Assembly (NCBI GenBank): GCA_002898575.1
Contig: BEHT01000021.1
Coordinates: 1 to 60,027 of the forward strand
DNA from: a bacterium HR17
GTDB taxonomy: Bacteria > Armatimonadota > Fervidibacteria > Fervidibacterales > Fervidibacteraceae
Direction of reading: 5' to 3'
Length of the DNA stretch: 60,027 bases
Both the position numbers and the translations under genes were made by a program. Within the stretch, counting starts at the first letter, position 1. The number at the start of each line of letters is the position of its first letter. Under the pieces are notes generated by a model. That model searched no databases and was not told the DNA's origin. It saw only the letters and a list, made by a program, of their open reading frames with translations. Below, piece after piece: positions 1 through 8,165 of this stretch.

Positions 1-341
1 GTGCCGCTGTGTTGGAAGAAGGCGACAAAGTGACGTTCCTGTATCGGATCGTGCCAGGCGGGACGGACCGCAGTTACGGCATCCAGGTGGCGCGGTTGGC
101 GGGGTTGCCTGAGCGGGTCGTGGAGCGGGCGAAGGAGATTTTGGTGACGCTGGAGAGTAACGACCAAAAAGTCATCACGCCCCCCAAAACGGCGGCGCAA
201 TTCATCGCAAAGCCCGTGCAATTGCAATTGTTTGAGTTTGCGCCCCATCCCGTTTTAGAACGGCTCAAGGAAATTAACCCCGACGAACTGACGCCCCGTG
301 AGGCGCTGGCGCTCCTTTACGAACTGCGGCGGCAATTGTGA
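1..341 (+). CDS. mutS: DNA mismatch repair protein MutS, C-terminal end (5' truncated by window)
   Basis: Only the last ~112 codons are present; the frame is open to the left edge. The segment EEGDKVTFLYRIVPGGTDRS followed by YGIQVARLAGLP is the conserved end of the MutS ATPase domain, just after the Walker B and signature region. The following VVERAKEIL helix and the terminal helix ending in LLYELRRQL belong to the MutS C-terminal clamp and dimerisation region. MutS recognises mismatches and uses ATP to recruit MutL. The stop codon overlaps the start of the histidine kinase (GTG at 338), so the two are probably translationally coupled. Family assignment is secure; nothing can be said about the N-terminal domains. 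Confidence 0.93.
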   Translation, partial: AAVLEEGDKVTFLYRIVPGGTDRSYGIQVARLAGLPERVVERAKEILVTLESNDQKVITPPKTAAQFIAKPVQLQLFEFAPHPVLERLKEINPDELTPREALALLYELRRQL

Positions 342-1486
342 CCCCGTTTGGTCCTGCCCCTTTAAGCCTTTCCCGCCTTCGTCCGATATGGGCATCGGAG
401 GGATTGGGTGTGGCACGAGACCGCCGATTTATGGGCGTTATCGCCGTCGTCGCAGGATTGCTTGCCGTCACTTTTTGCGAGCGCCAGTGGGGCGCTAACG
501 CCCCGCTGTGGCAACTCTACCTCATCCCTGTCGCCGCCGCCGGCATGTTCGCCGAGGTGACAGGCGGCATCGTCGCGGGGGTGGCTGCCAGTTTACTGTT
601 AGGGCTGCTGTCACCCGTCGCCCGCACTTGGGACGGGAGCGCTTTGCTCGGTTGGCAGATGGGTTTCGTGTTCCTCGGCGGGCTCATCGGTTATTTAAAG
701 CGACAAGCGGAATTGCAGCGAGAGGCAAAGGAGCAACTGCGCCGCCAGCAGGAATTGCGCGAAGCGCTGACGGATTTCCTCGTGCACGACTTGCGTTCGC
801 CCCTGACCAATGTCATCAGCGGGTTGGAAACGCTGAAACTGGCGCTGCAAGACCAAATTGCCCCTGAAGACGCCGAACTGCTGGAACTGGCGCTCATCGG
901 GGCGCAACGGTTGCTTACGATGGTCAATTCGTTGCTGGACTTGCGCAAGATGGAAGAGGGGAAATTCCCGCTTTACCTCAAGGAGTTTGTGCCTGACGAT
1001 GCCGTGACCGAAGCGGTGCGGCAGGTGCAACTGTGGGCAAAGCAAAACGGCGTCATCGTGCGCACAGAGTTAGCATCAGATTTGCCAGCGATGGTCGCTG
1101 ACCGCTGGGTGCTCATCCGCGTCCTCGTCAACTTGCTAAGCAACGCCTTGAAATACACGCCGTCGGGCAAGACGGTCACGGTGTGGGTGGAAACGCGCGA
1201 TGACGGCGTGCATTTTGCAGTCGCCGATGAAGGTCCGGGCATCCCAAAGGAGTATCTTGACCGCATCTTTGACCGTTTCGTGCAGGTGGAAGCCCGTAAA
1301 GCCGGCGCAGCGGTCGGGACAGGGTTGGGATTGACTTTTTGTAAGATGGCAGTGGAAGCGCATGGCGGGCGCATTTGGCTGGAAAGCGAAGTGGGCAAAG
1401 GCACGACGGTGCATTTCGTCCTTCCGCTCACCCCTCACCCTGCGCCGACGCCGGTGGCGCCTGTCTCGCAGGCTGTCCCCTCGTAG
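338..1486 (+). CDS. membrane-bound sensor histidine kinase
   Basis: A 382-residue kinase. About four hydrophobic segments lie between residues 30 and 120 (one begins FMGVIAVVAGLLAV), followed by a charged linker helix. The HisKA phosphoacceptor box is VHDLRSPL, with His at residue 150. The ATPase domain has an N-box (NLLSNALKYTP, about 265), a G1 box (DEGPGIP, about 299) and a G2 box (GTGLGL, about 328). The tail after residue 360 is Pro/Ala-rich and probably disordered. No separate sensor domain such as PAS or HAMP is apparent, so the membrane part itself may sense. The start is a GTG overlapping the mutS stop; a GTG at 410 and an ATG at about 431 are alternatives that keep all membrane segments. 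No response regulator lies next to it, so it is an orphan kinase here. Confidence 0.9.
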   Translation: MTPFGPAPLSLSRLRPIWASEGLGVARDRRFMGVIAVVAGLLAVTFCERQWGANAPLWQLYLIPVAAAGMFAEVTGGIVAGVAASLLLGLLSPVARTWDGSALLGWQMGFVFLGGLIGYLKRQAELQREAKEQLRRQQELREALTDFLVHDLRSPLTNVISGLETLKLALQDQIAPEDAELLELALIGAQRLLTMVNSLLDLRKMEEGKFPLYLKEFVPDDAVTEAVRQVQLWAKQNGVIVRTELASDLPAMVADRWVLIRVLVNLLSNALKYTPSGKTVTVWVETRDDGVHFAVADEGPGIPKEYLDRIFDRFVQVEARKAGAAVGTGLGLTFCKMAVEAHGGRIWLESEVGKGTTVHFVLPLTPHPAPTPVAPVSQAVPS

Positions 1487-1565
1487 CACCCCGCCCGACA
1501 GAAGAGCAGACGGCGATGCTAAACTTGAGGTAGCCTGACGGCTTCAAGCGGGCAGGTGACCTGTC

Positions 1566-3206
1566 GTGGCGACCTCCCAATGGACGGAGGTGGAAGCGTT
1601 TGCCGCCGTCGTTGAACAAGCCGTTCGGGCAGCCTTGGGCGGGCGGCGGGTTGACCCCGAAACTTTTCGGGAGTTGCTTATGGAAGGGCAATTGGCAGTT
1701 TATGACGCCCTCCAACAGATAGCGCCAGTGACGGCTGACATTCACCAGCAGGTTTTCCGTGTCGTTTACCGGCACATCCGCCGCATTTTACCGAACTATC
1801 TCCCTCAAACCGCTGCACTGCCTGACGACGAAGGACGGGCTGCTTCTGAGGGAGAGTTGACGGCAGGGCGCGGCTTGACCGAGCCGCAAGCCGAGCGACT
1901 GACACCCCTTGTGATGGCGGTGTTGTTGGCGTCTGCCCCTCCTTCCGAACGGCTTTATGTCCTGCACACCTTGCTGGATTGGGACAAACCGCCCCGCTAC
2001 AGTCAGACGCGATTGCGCCATCGGTGGGCAAAGTTAGATTGGATGCGATTGCTGACAGGGCACGGACGCCCCTCTGAAAGGCAGGAACTCTTTGCACTGC
2101 TTTGTGCCCACGCGCAAAGAGGTAATGACCGAGAACGGGAACTTGCCGGTTTTGCCTTAGCCGTCTTGTCAGTGCAGGACGCTGCCCCGATGACGACGCT
2201 GACAGCCGATGCCGTAGCGGCACTGCTCCACTCCCCGCACCCCGTTCACCAGTTGCTGGGGCTGTGGGTGACCTTGGCGCAACAAAAAGGCGCGTGGCTA
2301 TCGCAATGGCTCCAATCGTTGGATTTCAGCGTCATGGGGACAGTTTTGGAGTCGCGTTACACCCGCCCAAAAGACTGCCTTTGCCTCGCTCCTTGCTCGC
2401 ATTATTATCCGCCTGACCATTTACAAGTTGTTCCGGATGGAGCAACGGTAGCCGTCGTTGTGGAAGGGCTAACGCAAGTGGCGCAGGCAGGGAGGCAGCG
2501 ACTGACATGGACGGTGCGATGGCGGGGGCGGTTGCTGGCGAAGGTGGCAGGCTTGTATGCCCGCTGCTTGCCTGAGATTTTGAGCGTGTTCCACGATGTC
2601 CCCTCCCACCGCTTCAGCGCGATGCTGCAGACAATTGCGTGGGCACGCGCCGACCCTCAGAAGGCGTCAGAGCAGGCGACGGAATGGTTGCCGAAGGGCA
2701 CGACGCTTTTGGAACGGATTTTGCGGGGGCTGCGGTCGCCCGAACCGATGGAACGCAGCGCCGCCCTTTATGCCGCTCGCGGGTTACCCGCTGATGAACG
2801 CTTGGTGGCGTTGCGACACGGCTTGAAAGACGGGCTGGTATTTGTGCGCTTTGCGGCGTTGCGCCCGCTGGACGACGGCAACGCTTATACGGATATGGAG
2901 CGGGAATTGCTCACGCCTCACGAACACAAACACTTTTTGCACCGTTGCATCCTCAACACGATGGCGCGGGCGGATTTGGAACGGGCGCTGGAAATCGCTA
3001 AGCGCATTTATCTGGGGCGCGAGAAAGAGATGTGGAAGAAAGACGCATGGCTGCGGCACGATGCGGGTTACCTGTTGTTGGAGGGCGTGGTGCGACTGGG
3101 GCGACGCGACCTTCTGGAAACTTTCCATCAAGTCATTGCCTACGAACCCCATCCGTCCCCCTTTGTGCTCCTCCCCGCCGTCCAGGCTTTGCGCCTTGAA
3201 GATTAG
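1566..3206 (+). CDS. uncharacterised protein with HEAT-like helical repeats
   Basis: A 546-residue cytoplasmic-looking protein with no signal peptide or membrane segment. I do not recognise the family. The sequence is rich in Leu, Ala and Arg helices. From about residue 375 onward it shows repeat-like helix pairs (LERILRGLRSPEPMERSAAL, then LRHGLKDGLVFVRFAALRPL) resembling HEAT or Armadillo repeats, which usually form protein-binding solenoids. A short Cys/His-containing stretch (DCLCLAPCSHYYPPDH, about 270-285) could be a metal site but does not match a known zinc finger. The start is GTG preceded by an AGGTG-type ribosome site. It stands alone between the kinase and a prepilin gene, so context gives no function. 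Confidence 0.7.
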   Translation: MATSQWTEVEAFAAVVEQAVRAALGGRRVDPETFRELLMEGQLAVYDALQQIAPVTADIHQQVFRVVYRHIRRILPNYLPQTAALPDDEGRAASEGELTAGRGLTEPQAERLTPLVMAVLLASAPPSERLYVLHTLLDWDKPPRYSQTRLRHRWAKLDWMRLLTGHGRPSERQELFALLCAHAQRGNDRERELAGFALAVLSVQDAAPMTTLTADAVAALLHSPHPVHQLLGLWVTLAQQKGAWLSQWLQSLDFSVMGTVLESRYTRPKDCLCLAPCSHYYPPDHLQVVPDGATVAVVVEGLTQVAQAGRQRLTWTVRWRGRLLAKVAGLYARCLPEILSVFHDVPSHRFSAMLQTIAWARADPQKASEQATEWLPKGTTLLERILRGLRSPEPMERSAALYAARGLPADERLVALRHGLKDGLVFVRFAALRPLDDGNAYTDMERELLTPHEHKHFLHRCILNTMARADLERALEIAKRIYLGREKEMWKKDAWLRHDAGYLLLEGVVRLGRRDLLETFHQVIAYEPHPSPFVLLPAVQALRLED

Positions 3207-3328
3207 AGCCGAAAGGCGAGGTGCCTGCGAGCCAATTGCTTTTTTGTCGTAACAAAAAGTGCCCCCAAATTGCAACACTCGCGCCCATTGGTTGACGGGA
3301 GACAAAGGTCACAAAGGAGGGATGTCAG

Positions 3329-4318
3329 ATGCTGCGGCGAAACTTAGGGAGGCATATCGCGGCGATGCAACCCCTAAAGTCGTTGCGTGTCGGTTTCACT
3401 TTGATTGAATTGCTGGTAGTGATCGCGATCATCGCGATCTTGGCAGCAATTCTGTTTCCCGTGTTCAGCCAAGCGAGAGCAAAAGCGAGGCAAGCAGCGT
3501 GTCTCAATAACTTCAAGCAGGTCGGGACAGCGATGCTACAATACACGCAAGACTACGACGAATGTTTCCCTTACAACCGCTTTTACGGTCCACGCGGGGC
3601 AGCGTTTCAGAACTGGAAATACGGGCTCTTTCCCTACATCCGAAACTTACAGGTTTACGAGTGTCCGGAAGCGCGGGCACAAATCGCGCGCATGTTGGGC
3701 GATACCCAGCGTCCTTGGCGCGGCTCTCCGATGGACGAAACTTGGGCGCATTGCAATCTCAACTCACCGTGGTATACGGGTGACCCGCTGTGCACTGTCC
3801 CACAACAGGCAAACCTTTGGTTCCCGCGCGGTTACACAGTTAACGGTGCCGTTTTCAACTTAGCCGCCAGCGTGCTCGGTTGGGCGAACCCCCCGCGCCA
3901 TCAAGCGCAACTGCAAGTTCCCGCAGAGACCGTTTGGCTGCAGGATGGGCGCAACTATGAACCGGACACAGGTCCTTGGGTGTCGGTGCGATGCTGGTGT
4001 CCGCCGCCGGGCGATTCCGTGGGCGGTGATGTGCCCGAACCGTCGTCACCGTGCGGCTTCGTCCGGCAGTACGGCTGGCTCATCAATCACTTGAAAGGGG
4101 TCGTCTTCGCCTACGCCGACGGGCATGCCAAATGGACGCGGCTGGCGTTAGCGATTGAGCGGAACGATTGGAAGTGGGCGTGCCTACAACGACCAGGCGA
4201 GCAAACCTTTCATCCGCCAGGCGTTCAGGACTACAGTCCTGCATCCTGCGGCGGCGTCCCTGATGCTTCCGCCTGCCGCTCCTACGCGGCAGGTAACATA
4301 GCGGCGGAGTATAGATAA
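3329..4318 (+). CDS. prepilin-type pseudopilin with H-X9-DG C-terminal motif
   Basis: A 329-residue protein. A basic leader is followed by the type IV prepilin cleavage and methylation motif ([19 protein letters not shown], about residues 23-41; cleavage expected after the Gly). Next comes the family block ending in QDYDECFP. Near the C-terminus [10 protein letters not shown] is the DG-containing motif typical of the DUF1559-like group, which is expanded in Armatimonadota and Planctomycetes. Such proteins are thought to sit at the cell surface or in type II secretion-like fibres; the ligand is unknown. AAAGGAGGG just upstream of ATG 3329 fixes the start. The last ~30 codons contain a hairpin repeat (4272-4293) and a low-complexity Ser/Ala/Gly tail, so the natural C-terminus may have been altered. 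Confidence 0.9.
   Translation: MLRRNLGRHIAAMQPLKSLRVGFTLIELLVVIAIIAILAAILFPVFSQARAKARQAACLNNFKQVGTAMLQYTQDYDECFPYNRFYGPRGAAFQNWKYGLFPYIRNLQVYECPEARAQIARMLGDTQRPWRGSPMDETWAHCNLNSPWYTGDPLCTVPQQANLWFPRGYTVNGAVFNLAASVLGWANPPRHQAQLQVPAETVWLQDGRNYEPDTGPWVSVRCWCPPPGDSVGGDVPEPSSPCGFVRQYGWLINHLKGVVFAYADGHAKWTRLALAIERNDWKWACLQRPGEQTFHPPGVQDYSPASCGGVPDASACRSYAAGNIAAEYR
4272..4293. repeat. 8-bp inverted repeat inside the 3' end of a prepilin gene
   Basis: CCTGCCGC and GCGGCAGG form a perfect 8-bp stem around a 6-nt loop, about 25 nt before the stop codon of the prepilin gene. It resembles in size and GC content the other hairpin insertions in this window (11303, 28294, 50131). It could instead act as a transcription attenuator at the gene end, but no T-run follows. 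Confidence 0.45.
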
Positions 4319-4366
4319 GCAGTCACGACAAGGGTCGTCCAATTGCGCCTCAAAGAGGTGACCGCA

Positions 4367-4582
4367 ATGCAGCGGTTCGTGCCGTTGTGGCAATGGGTGG
4401 TCATCGTCTTCGGGTTGTTCGTTCTTCTCATCGGCGTGGGGCGTTGGGTTTACAACCGCATCGTCATGAGTAGGGCATTGCCTCCTGCCTCCCCCAAAGA
4501 GGCAGTGCAGGAGTATCAAGAGCAGGTGCTCGGATACCCAGCAAGGCAACCGACCTCACGCCCCACTGCTCCGCCCCGTTGA
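4367..4582 (+). CDS. small single-pass membrane protein
   Basis: A 71-residue protein: a short N-terminus, one strong hydrophobic helix (residues ~8-27, WVVIVFGLFVLLIGVGRWVY) and a polar Pro/Thr-rich tail ending in TSRPTAPPR. ATG 4367 is preceded by AGAGGTG at good spacing, and the gene sits between a prepilin and a DapA-like gene on the same strand. No family is recognised. A single membrane anchor with a disordered tail would fit an accessory or scaffold role, but that is speculation. It could be a chance reading frame, though the ribosome site and membrane helix argue for a real gene. Confidence 0.55.
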   Translation: MQRFVPLWQWVVIVFGLFVLLIGVGRWVYNRIVMSRALPPASPKEAVQEYQEQVLGYPARQPTSRPTAPPR

Positions 4583-4668
4583 CAGGATTTTCATAGACGA
4601 AAGCGAGCAAACCAAGTCCTTCTGACCCCGCCAGCGACAAAATCCGTCTACTGAGGGGTGACGCAGCG

Positions 4669-5568
4669 ATGCTGCGGGGCATTGTTCCGCCGATGGTGAC
4701 ACCGTTTGATGAGAGCGATGAAGTGGACGAACACGGGTTGCGGGCGGAGACGCAATTTATGTTGAAGGCCGGCGTTCACGGCTTGGCAATTTGCGGAAGC
4801 ACAGGTGAAGGGCACACCCTTTCGCCTGATGAAACACGCCTCGTCACCGAGATTGTCGCTGATGAAGTCAATGCCCACGCGTCAAGAACAGGAGGGCACT
4901 CTATCCCCATCATCGTCGGCGTAATCGCCAACTCCACTCGCCAAGCACTTCGTCACGCCAACGCCGTTCGCGATTTGCCTGTTGCAGCGTTAATGGTCAC
5001 ACCGCCACATTACCTCTTCACGCCAAGCGAGGCGGAAATGTTCGCTTACTTCCGCGCTATCGGCGAAGAAACCGGTTTGCCCGTCCTCGTTTACAATGTC
5101 GTGCCTTGGGCTTACTTGAGCGCCGACGCTTTGGTGAAGTTGATGTCGGAAACGGCTGCGGTCATCGGTGTCAAGCAAAGTGCTGGCGATTTGCACGCGC
5201 TGGCGTGGCTGTTGACAAATTTGCCTGAAGGCAAAGTCGTTTTGAGCGCTGTTGACGATTTGCTTTACCCCAGTTTCCTTTTGGGCGCTCACGGGGCAAT
5301 TGCAGGTCTTTGCACCGCTGCACCGCATTTGAGCGTTCGTCTTTGGAACGCCGTTCAATCCAGTGACCACGAAACAGCGTCGCAATGCCATCGCAGGTTA
5401 TTGCGAGTGTGGCAAGTGCTCCATGCCCCAAACTTTCCTGCCTGCGTCAAAGCAGCGTTGATTTTGCAAGGCGTCCCCGTAGGTCGTCCCCGTCGCCCGT
5501 TGGAGCCATTGACCGATGCGGAAATTGACCGCTTGCGAACTGTCTTGCAAAATGAATTGGGTGAATGA
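4669..5568 (+). CDS. dihydrodipicolinate synthase/N-acetylneuraminate lyase family aldolase
   Basis: A 299-residue class I aldolase of the DapA/NanA superfamily, a TIM barrel that forms a Schiff base with pyruvate or a related keto acid. Visible signatures are the GSTGEG loop (residues 43-48), Tyr142 in VLVYNVVPW and the Schiff-base lysine Lys169 in GVKQSAGD. The family includes lysine-pathway DapA, sialic acid lyase and several sugar-acid dehydratases or aldolases. The GST rather than GTT loop and the lack of lysine genes nearby make true DapA less certain, so no symbol is given. The stop at 5566-5568 lies one base before the rdgB start, so the two genes form a tight pair. Confidence 0.88.
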   Translation: MLRGIVPPMVTPFDESDEVDEHGLRAETQFMLKAGVHGLAICGSTGEGHTLSPDETRLVTEIVADEVNAHASRTGGHSIPIIVGVIANSTRQALRHANAVRDLPVAALMVTPPHYLFTPSEAEMFAYFRAIGEETGLPVLVYNVVPWAYLSADALVKLMSETAAVIGVKQSAGDLHALAWLLTNLPEGKVVLSAVDDLLYPSFLLGAHGAIAGLCTAAPHLSVRLWNAVQSSDHETASQCHRRLLRVWQVLHAPNFPACVKAALILQGVPVGRPRRPLEPLTDAEIDRLRTVLQNELGE

Positions 5569-5569
5569 G

Positions 5570-6172
5570 ATGGGTCGGCTGCTGATTGCGACGACGAACA
5601 AAGGGAAGATGAGGGAAATTTCGGCGCTGCTGCGAAATGAGCCGATGGAAATCGTCACGCCCGATGAACTGGGCATCGTTCTGGACTACGAGGAGATAAG
5701 TGACGACATTCGTTTGGTTGCTCGCGAAAAAGCAATTCACGCGTGGCAAAAATCGGGTTTGCCATCTTTGGCGGAAGACACGGCGTTGGAAGTGGATGCT
5801 TTAGGTGGTCTGCCTGGTGCAAGGGCTAAAGTGTTTTTCGGCGAAAATGTCTCCGATGCGGAGCGATGGAAAGGATTGCTTAAGTTGCTGGAAGGTGTCC
5901 CGATGGAAAAGCGGACGGCGCGTTTTCGGTGCGCGATGGCTGTGGCTTTTTCGGAAAACGAAGTGCTCGCAGCCGAAGGGGTGTTAGAAGGCGTTATCGC
6001 CACCGAACCGCGCGGGGTTGGTGGGTTCGGTTATGACCCCGTCTTTTTCGTCCCTTCATTGGGCAAAACTTTGGCGGAGTTGAGCGTTGAGGAGAAAAAC
6101 GCCATCAGCCATCGTGCCCAAGCGTTACGAACCCTGCTGCCTCACATTCTGCAAAGGTTGGGAAAAATGTAA
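5570..6172 (+). CDS. rdgB: RdgB/HAM1 family non-canonical purine NTP pyrophosphatase
   Basis: A 200-residue cytoplasmic enzyme that hydrolyses dITP, ITP and XTP to the monophosphate, keeping deaminated purines out of nucleic acids. Family motifs are all present: TTNKGKMREI near the N-terminus, SLAEDTALEVDALGGLPGA in the middle with the metal-binding acidic residues, GVGGFGYDPVF, and SHRAQAL near the C-terminus. ATG 5570 gives the usual MGRLLIATTN beginning. Translation probably couples to the upstream aldolase, whose stop ends one base before. A hairpin follows the stop and separates it from the converging dioxygenase gene. Confidence 0.95.
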   Translation: MGRLLIATTNKGKMREISALLRNEPMEIVTPDELGIVLDYEEISDDIRLVAREKAIHAWQKSGLPSLAEDTALEVDALGGLPGARAKVFFGENVSDAERWKGLLKLLEGVPMEKRTARFRCAMAVAFSENEVLAAEGVLEGVIATEPRGVGGFGYDPVFFVPSLGKTLAELSVEEKNAISHRAQALRTLLPHILQRLGKM

Positions 6173-6173
6173 A

Positions 6174-6221
6174 GGCACACACTGACGCACCCGATTCCTT
6201 TCAGGCGCATCAGTATGTGCC
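6174..6221. terminator. putative bidirectional terminator hairpin between convergent genes
   Basis: GGCACACACTGA and TCAGTATGTGCC pair over 12 positions with one mismatch, leaving a loop of about 24 nt. The element lies just after the rdgB stop and before the 3' end of the dioxygenase gene on the other strand. No strong T-run follows on either side, so Rho-independent action is uncertain. Confidence 0.5.
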
Positions 6222-6252
6222 GTTTCAACAGAGTCGGTGTCCTCGCGTTCGT

Positions 6253-7074
6253 TCACCTTAGGCGTGGGAATTTGGGTTCGCCTTTGCCGACATAGCGTGC
6301 CCGCTCAGCGTTGATGAAATCCAGAACCAGCGCCCAGCGTGGCTTGTCGGAAGTGTTGGGTGCTGAGTAGTGCAATGTCAGACCATCATGGAAGGCGACA
6401 TCGCCTGGCTGCGCTTCTACGACGACTGCCTTGTTGGTGTCCACCTTGCTCATGTCCGCCGCCAAATGCCCCAAGCCATAAGTGTCAACATGAGCCGTCG
6501 TGATGTTGCCGAGTTTGTGGCTGCCTGGGATGTATTGCATGCAACCGTTTTCCAAAGTCGCTTCGTCCAACGCAATCCACGCAGCGACATGGATGTGCGG
6601 TTCATCTTTGGGCTCAAAGGGGAAGTAAGGCAAATCTTGATGCCACGGCTTCTCTACGCCGATCTTGGGTGGCTTGAGCATCGCTTTATCGGCAAAGAAC
6701 CAGATGGCAGAAGTGCCCAACAAATCTTCCACGATGTCCAGCAACTTCGGATTGCTCACAAATCGTGTCAACACTTCGTCGTGCCCGAACAAGTTCCAAA
6801 CTTTGCGGGCGGCATGGAGCGGGTCATCGGGGATGTATTTGCCTTGAGCCACTAACGGCTCTAACTGAATATGCACGCCGTCATGGGTCACGGTGTCTTG
6901 CTCGGGCTTTTGCCCTTCCCGCAGCATCCGCAACCCTTCACGGATATAATGGGCGAGGCGTTCTTTGACAGCGGCAATTTCATCGGGTGAAAACAGTTCC
7001 CGCACGACGAGGAAGCCGTCACGCTCATACTGCTCGCGCTGCTCCGCTACCAGCGCTTTGAGCGTCACCATCAT
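6253..7074 (-). CDS. phytanoyl-CoA dioxygenase (PhyH) family protein
   Basis: A 273-residue Fe(II)/2-oxoglutarate-dependent oxygenase-like protein. The N-terminal YERDGFLVVRELFSPDEI is the typical PhyH opening. WHQDLPYFPF supplies the HxD half of the metal facial triad, and HDGLTLHYSAPNTSDKPRW carries the distal His and the Arg that binds 2-oxoglutarate. Bacterial members hydroxylate varied small molecules, and the substrate cannot be read from sequence. AAAGGAGGTG lies 6 nt before the ATG; a second ATG directly follows. It is transcribed divergently from an AraC-type regulator, which is a plausible controller. Confidence 0.9.
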   Translation of the reverse strand: MMVTLKALVAEQREQYERDGFLVVRELFSPDEIAAVKERLAHYIREGLRMLREGQKPEQDTVTHDGVHIQLEPLVAQGKYIPDDPLHAARKVWNLFGHDEVLTRFVSNPKLLDIVEDLLGTSAIWFFADKAMLKPPKIGVEKPWHQDLPYFPFEPKDEPHIHVAAWIALDEATLENGCMQYIPGSHKLGNITTAHVDTYGLGHLAADMSKVDTNKAVVVEAQPGDVAFHDGLTLHYSAPNTSDKPRWALVLDFINAERARYVGKGEPKFPRLR

Positions 7075-7173
7075 CGCACACCTCCTTTGCCGTCACCGTT
7101 GTTGCGGGCGCCCTTCAAGGGAGTTCTTGGCAGGTATAAAACGCCGCGTCGTTTTTTCCAGGCGCACCACCGA

Positions 7174-7197
7174 TTGCCGCTATAATTCATGCGGCAA
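7174..7197. promoter_or_regulatory. inverted repeat around a TATAAT box upstream of the AraC-type gene
   Basis: TTGCCGC and GCGGCAA form a perfect 7-bp inverted repeat, and the 10-nt spacer begins with TATAAT (7181-7186), a consensus -10 element about 30 nt before the AraC-type start codon. No good -35 box is seen at 17 bp, as expected for an activator- or repressor-controlled promoter. A dyad over the -10 would suit autoregulation. Confidence 0.45.
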
Positions 7198-7214
7198 AAG
7201 GGGGCAAATCCGCA

Positions 7215-8144
7215 ATGGCGGAAGCGGACAAAGTTTTGTCGGAACCGGAACGCCCGACAATTGCCCCGATGACCGTAGTGCGGACAGATTTCCCCGCCTA
7301 TCCGACTGCCGAGGCGCTGCGGGAATGGAATTGGGTGTGGGAGACGATGGCAGTCGCTTTCCTGCATGCCCGCCAGCATGAATGTCTGCCTCATTGGCGC
7401 ATCGCACCCCGACGATTGCCCAATGCCATCTTGTTTTTCGTTCATGCGGGACGAGCAAAGTGGCAAGTCGGCGAAATCAGCGTCATCGCTCAACCTCACG
7501 ATGTTTTGCTCATCCCCGAAAATGTCGTGCACGCCGCTGAGCACATGCCCGAACGCCGATTTTGTGTCAGCGCCGTGCATTTCACGGCACGGCTGTTTGA
7601 AGTCGTGGATGTTCTGTCGTTGCTCGGTTACCCCTTTCATGTTCCCAGTATGCCGCAAGTGCAAGGGAGCATTGATGAACTGTTGCGTCTGTCGGCATGT
7701 CAACCGATGGGATGGCGCCGGCGAGGGGCAGCGTTGGTCACTGAAGTGATTTTGCAGATTGCCCAGGAGCGCCCTAACCTTCTACACCCGATGGGTTCGC
7801 CCCTTGCCGTCAAAGCCTTCAAAGTTTTGCGCCCTGCCTTGCAGTTCGTTGAAGACCACCTGTCGGACAAAGTGAGCGTGGCGGAGATGGCACAACTGGT
7901 GATGTGCTCGCAGCGCCATTTACGCCGGCTGTTTCACCAAATGGTCGGGATGACGCCTAAGCGGTGGTTGTTGGAGCGTCGCTTGCAACGGGCGGCAACG
8001 CTGCTCACGCAAACAGATTTACCCGTCAAAACCGTCGCCGCTGAGTGCGGCTTTGACGATTTGCCCCACTTCAATCGCACCTTTCGGCAGCGCTTCGGGC
8101 AGTCGCCGACGCAATATCGGCGCGCCGCACTGAAAGCGCTATGA
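7215..8144 (+). CDS. AraC family transcriptional regulator
   Basis: A 309-residue regulator. The N-terminal ~150 residues look like the cupin-type ligand-binding domain of AraC proteins (AILFFVHAGRAKWQVG, then the QPHDVLLIPENVVHAAE strand). The C-terminal ~100 residues hold two helix-turn-helix units, VSVAEMAQLVMCSQRHLRRL and LPVKTVAAECGFDDLPHFNR, ending in the family signature RTFRQRFGQSPTQYRR. Such proteins usually activate sugar or secondary metabolism genes in response to a small ligand. AAGGGGGC precedes ATG 7215. The divergent dioxygenase and the following sugar-phosphate isomerase-like gene are candidate targets. Confidence 0.93.
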   Translation: MAEADKVLSEPERPTIAPMTVVRTDFPAYPTAEALREWNWVWETMAVAFLHARQHECLPHWRIAPRRLPNAILFFVHAGRAKWQVGEISVIAQPHDVLLIPENVVHAAEHMPERRFCVSAVHFTARLFEVVDVLSLLGYPFHVPSMPQVQGSIDELLRLSACQPMGWRRRGAALVTEVILQIAQERPNLLHPMGSPLAVKAFKVLRPALQFVEDHLSDKVSVAEMAQLVMCSQRHLRRLFHQMVGMTPKRWLLERRLQRAATLLTQTDLPVKTVAAECGFDDLPHFNRTFRQRFGQSPTQYRRAALKAL

Positions 8145-8165
8145 GCGGGCGCAACATGGCGCGTC

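Noticed and set aside
3239-3259. CTTTTTTGT/ACAAAAAG inverted repeat after the gene ending at 3206
   Set aside because: AT-rich stem without a GC-rich base; could be chance and does not match a standard terminator.
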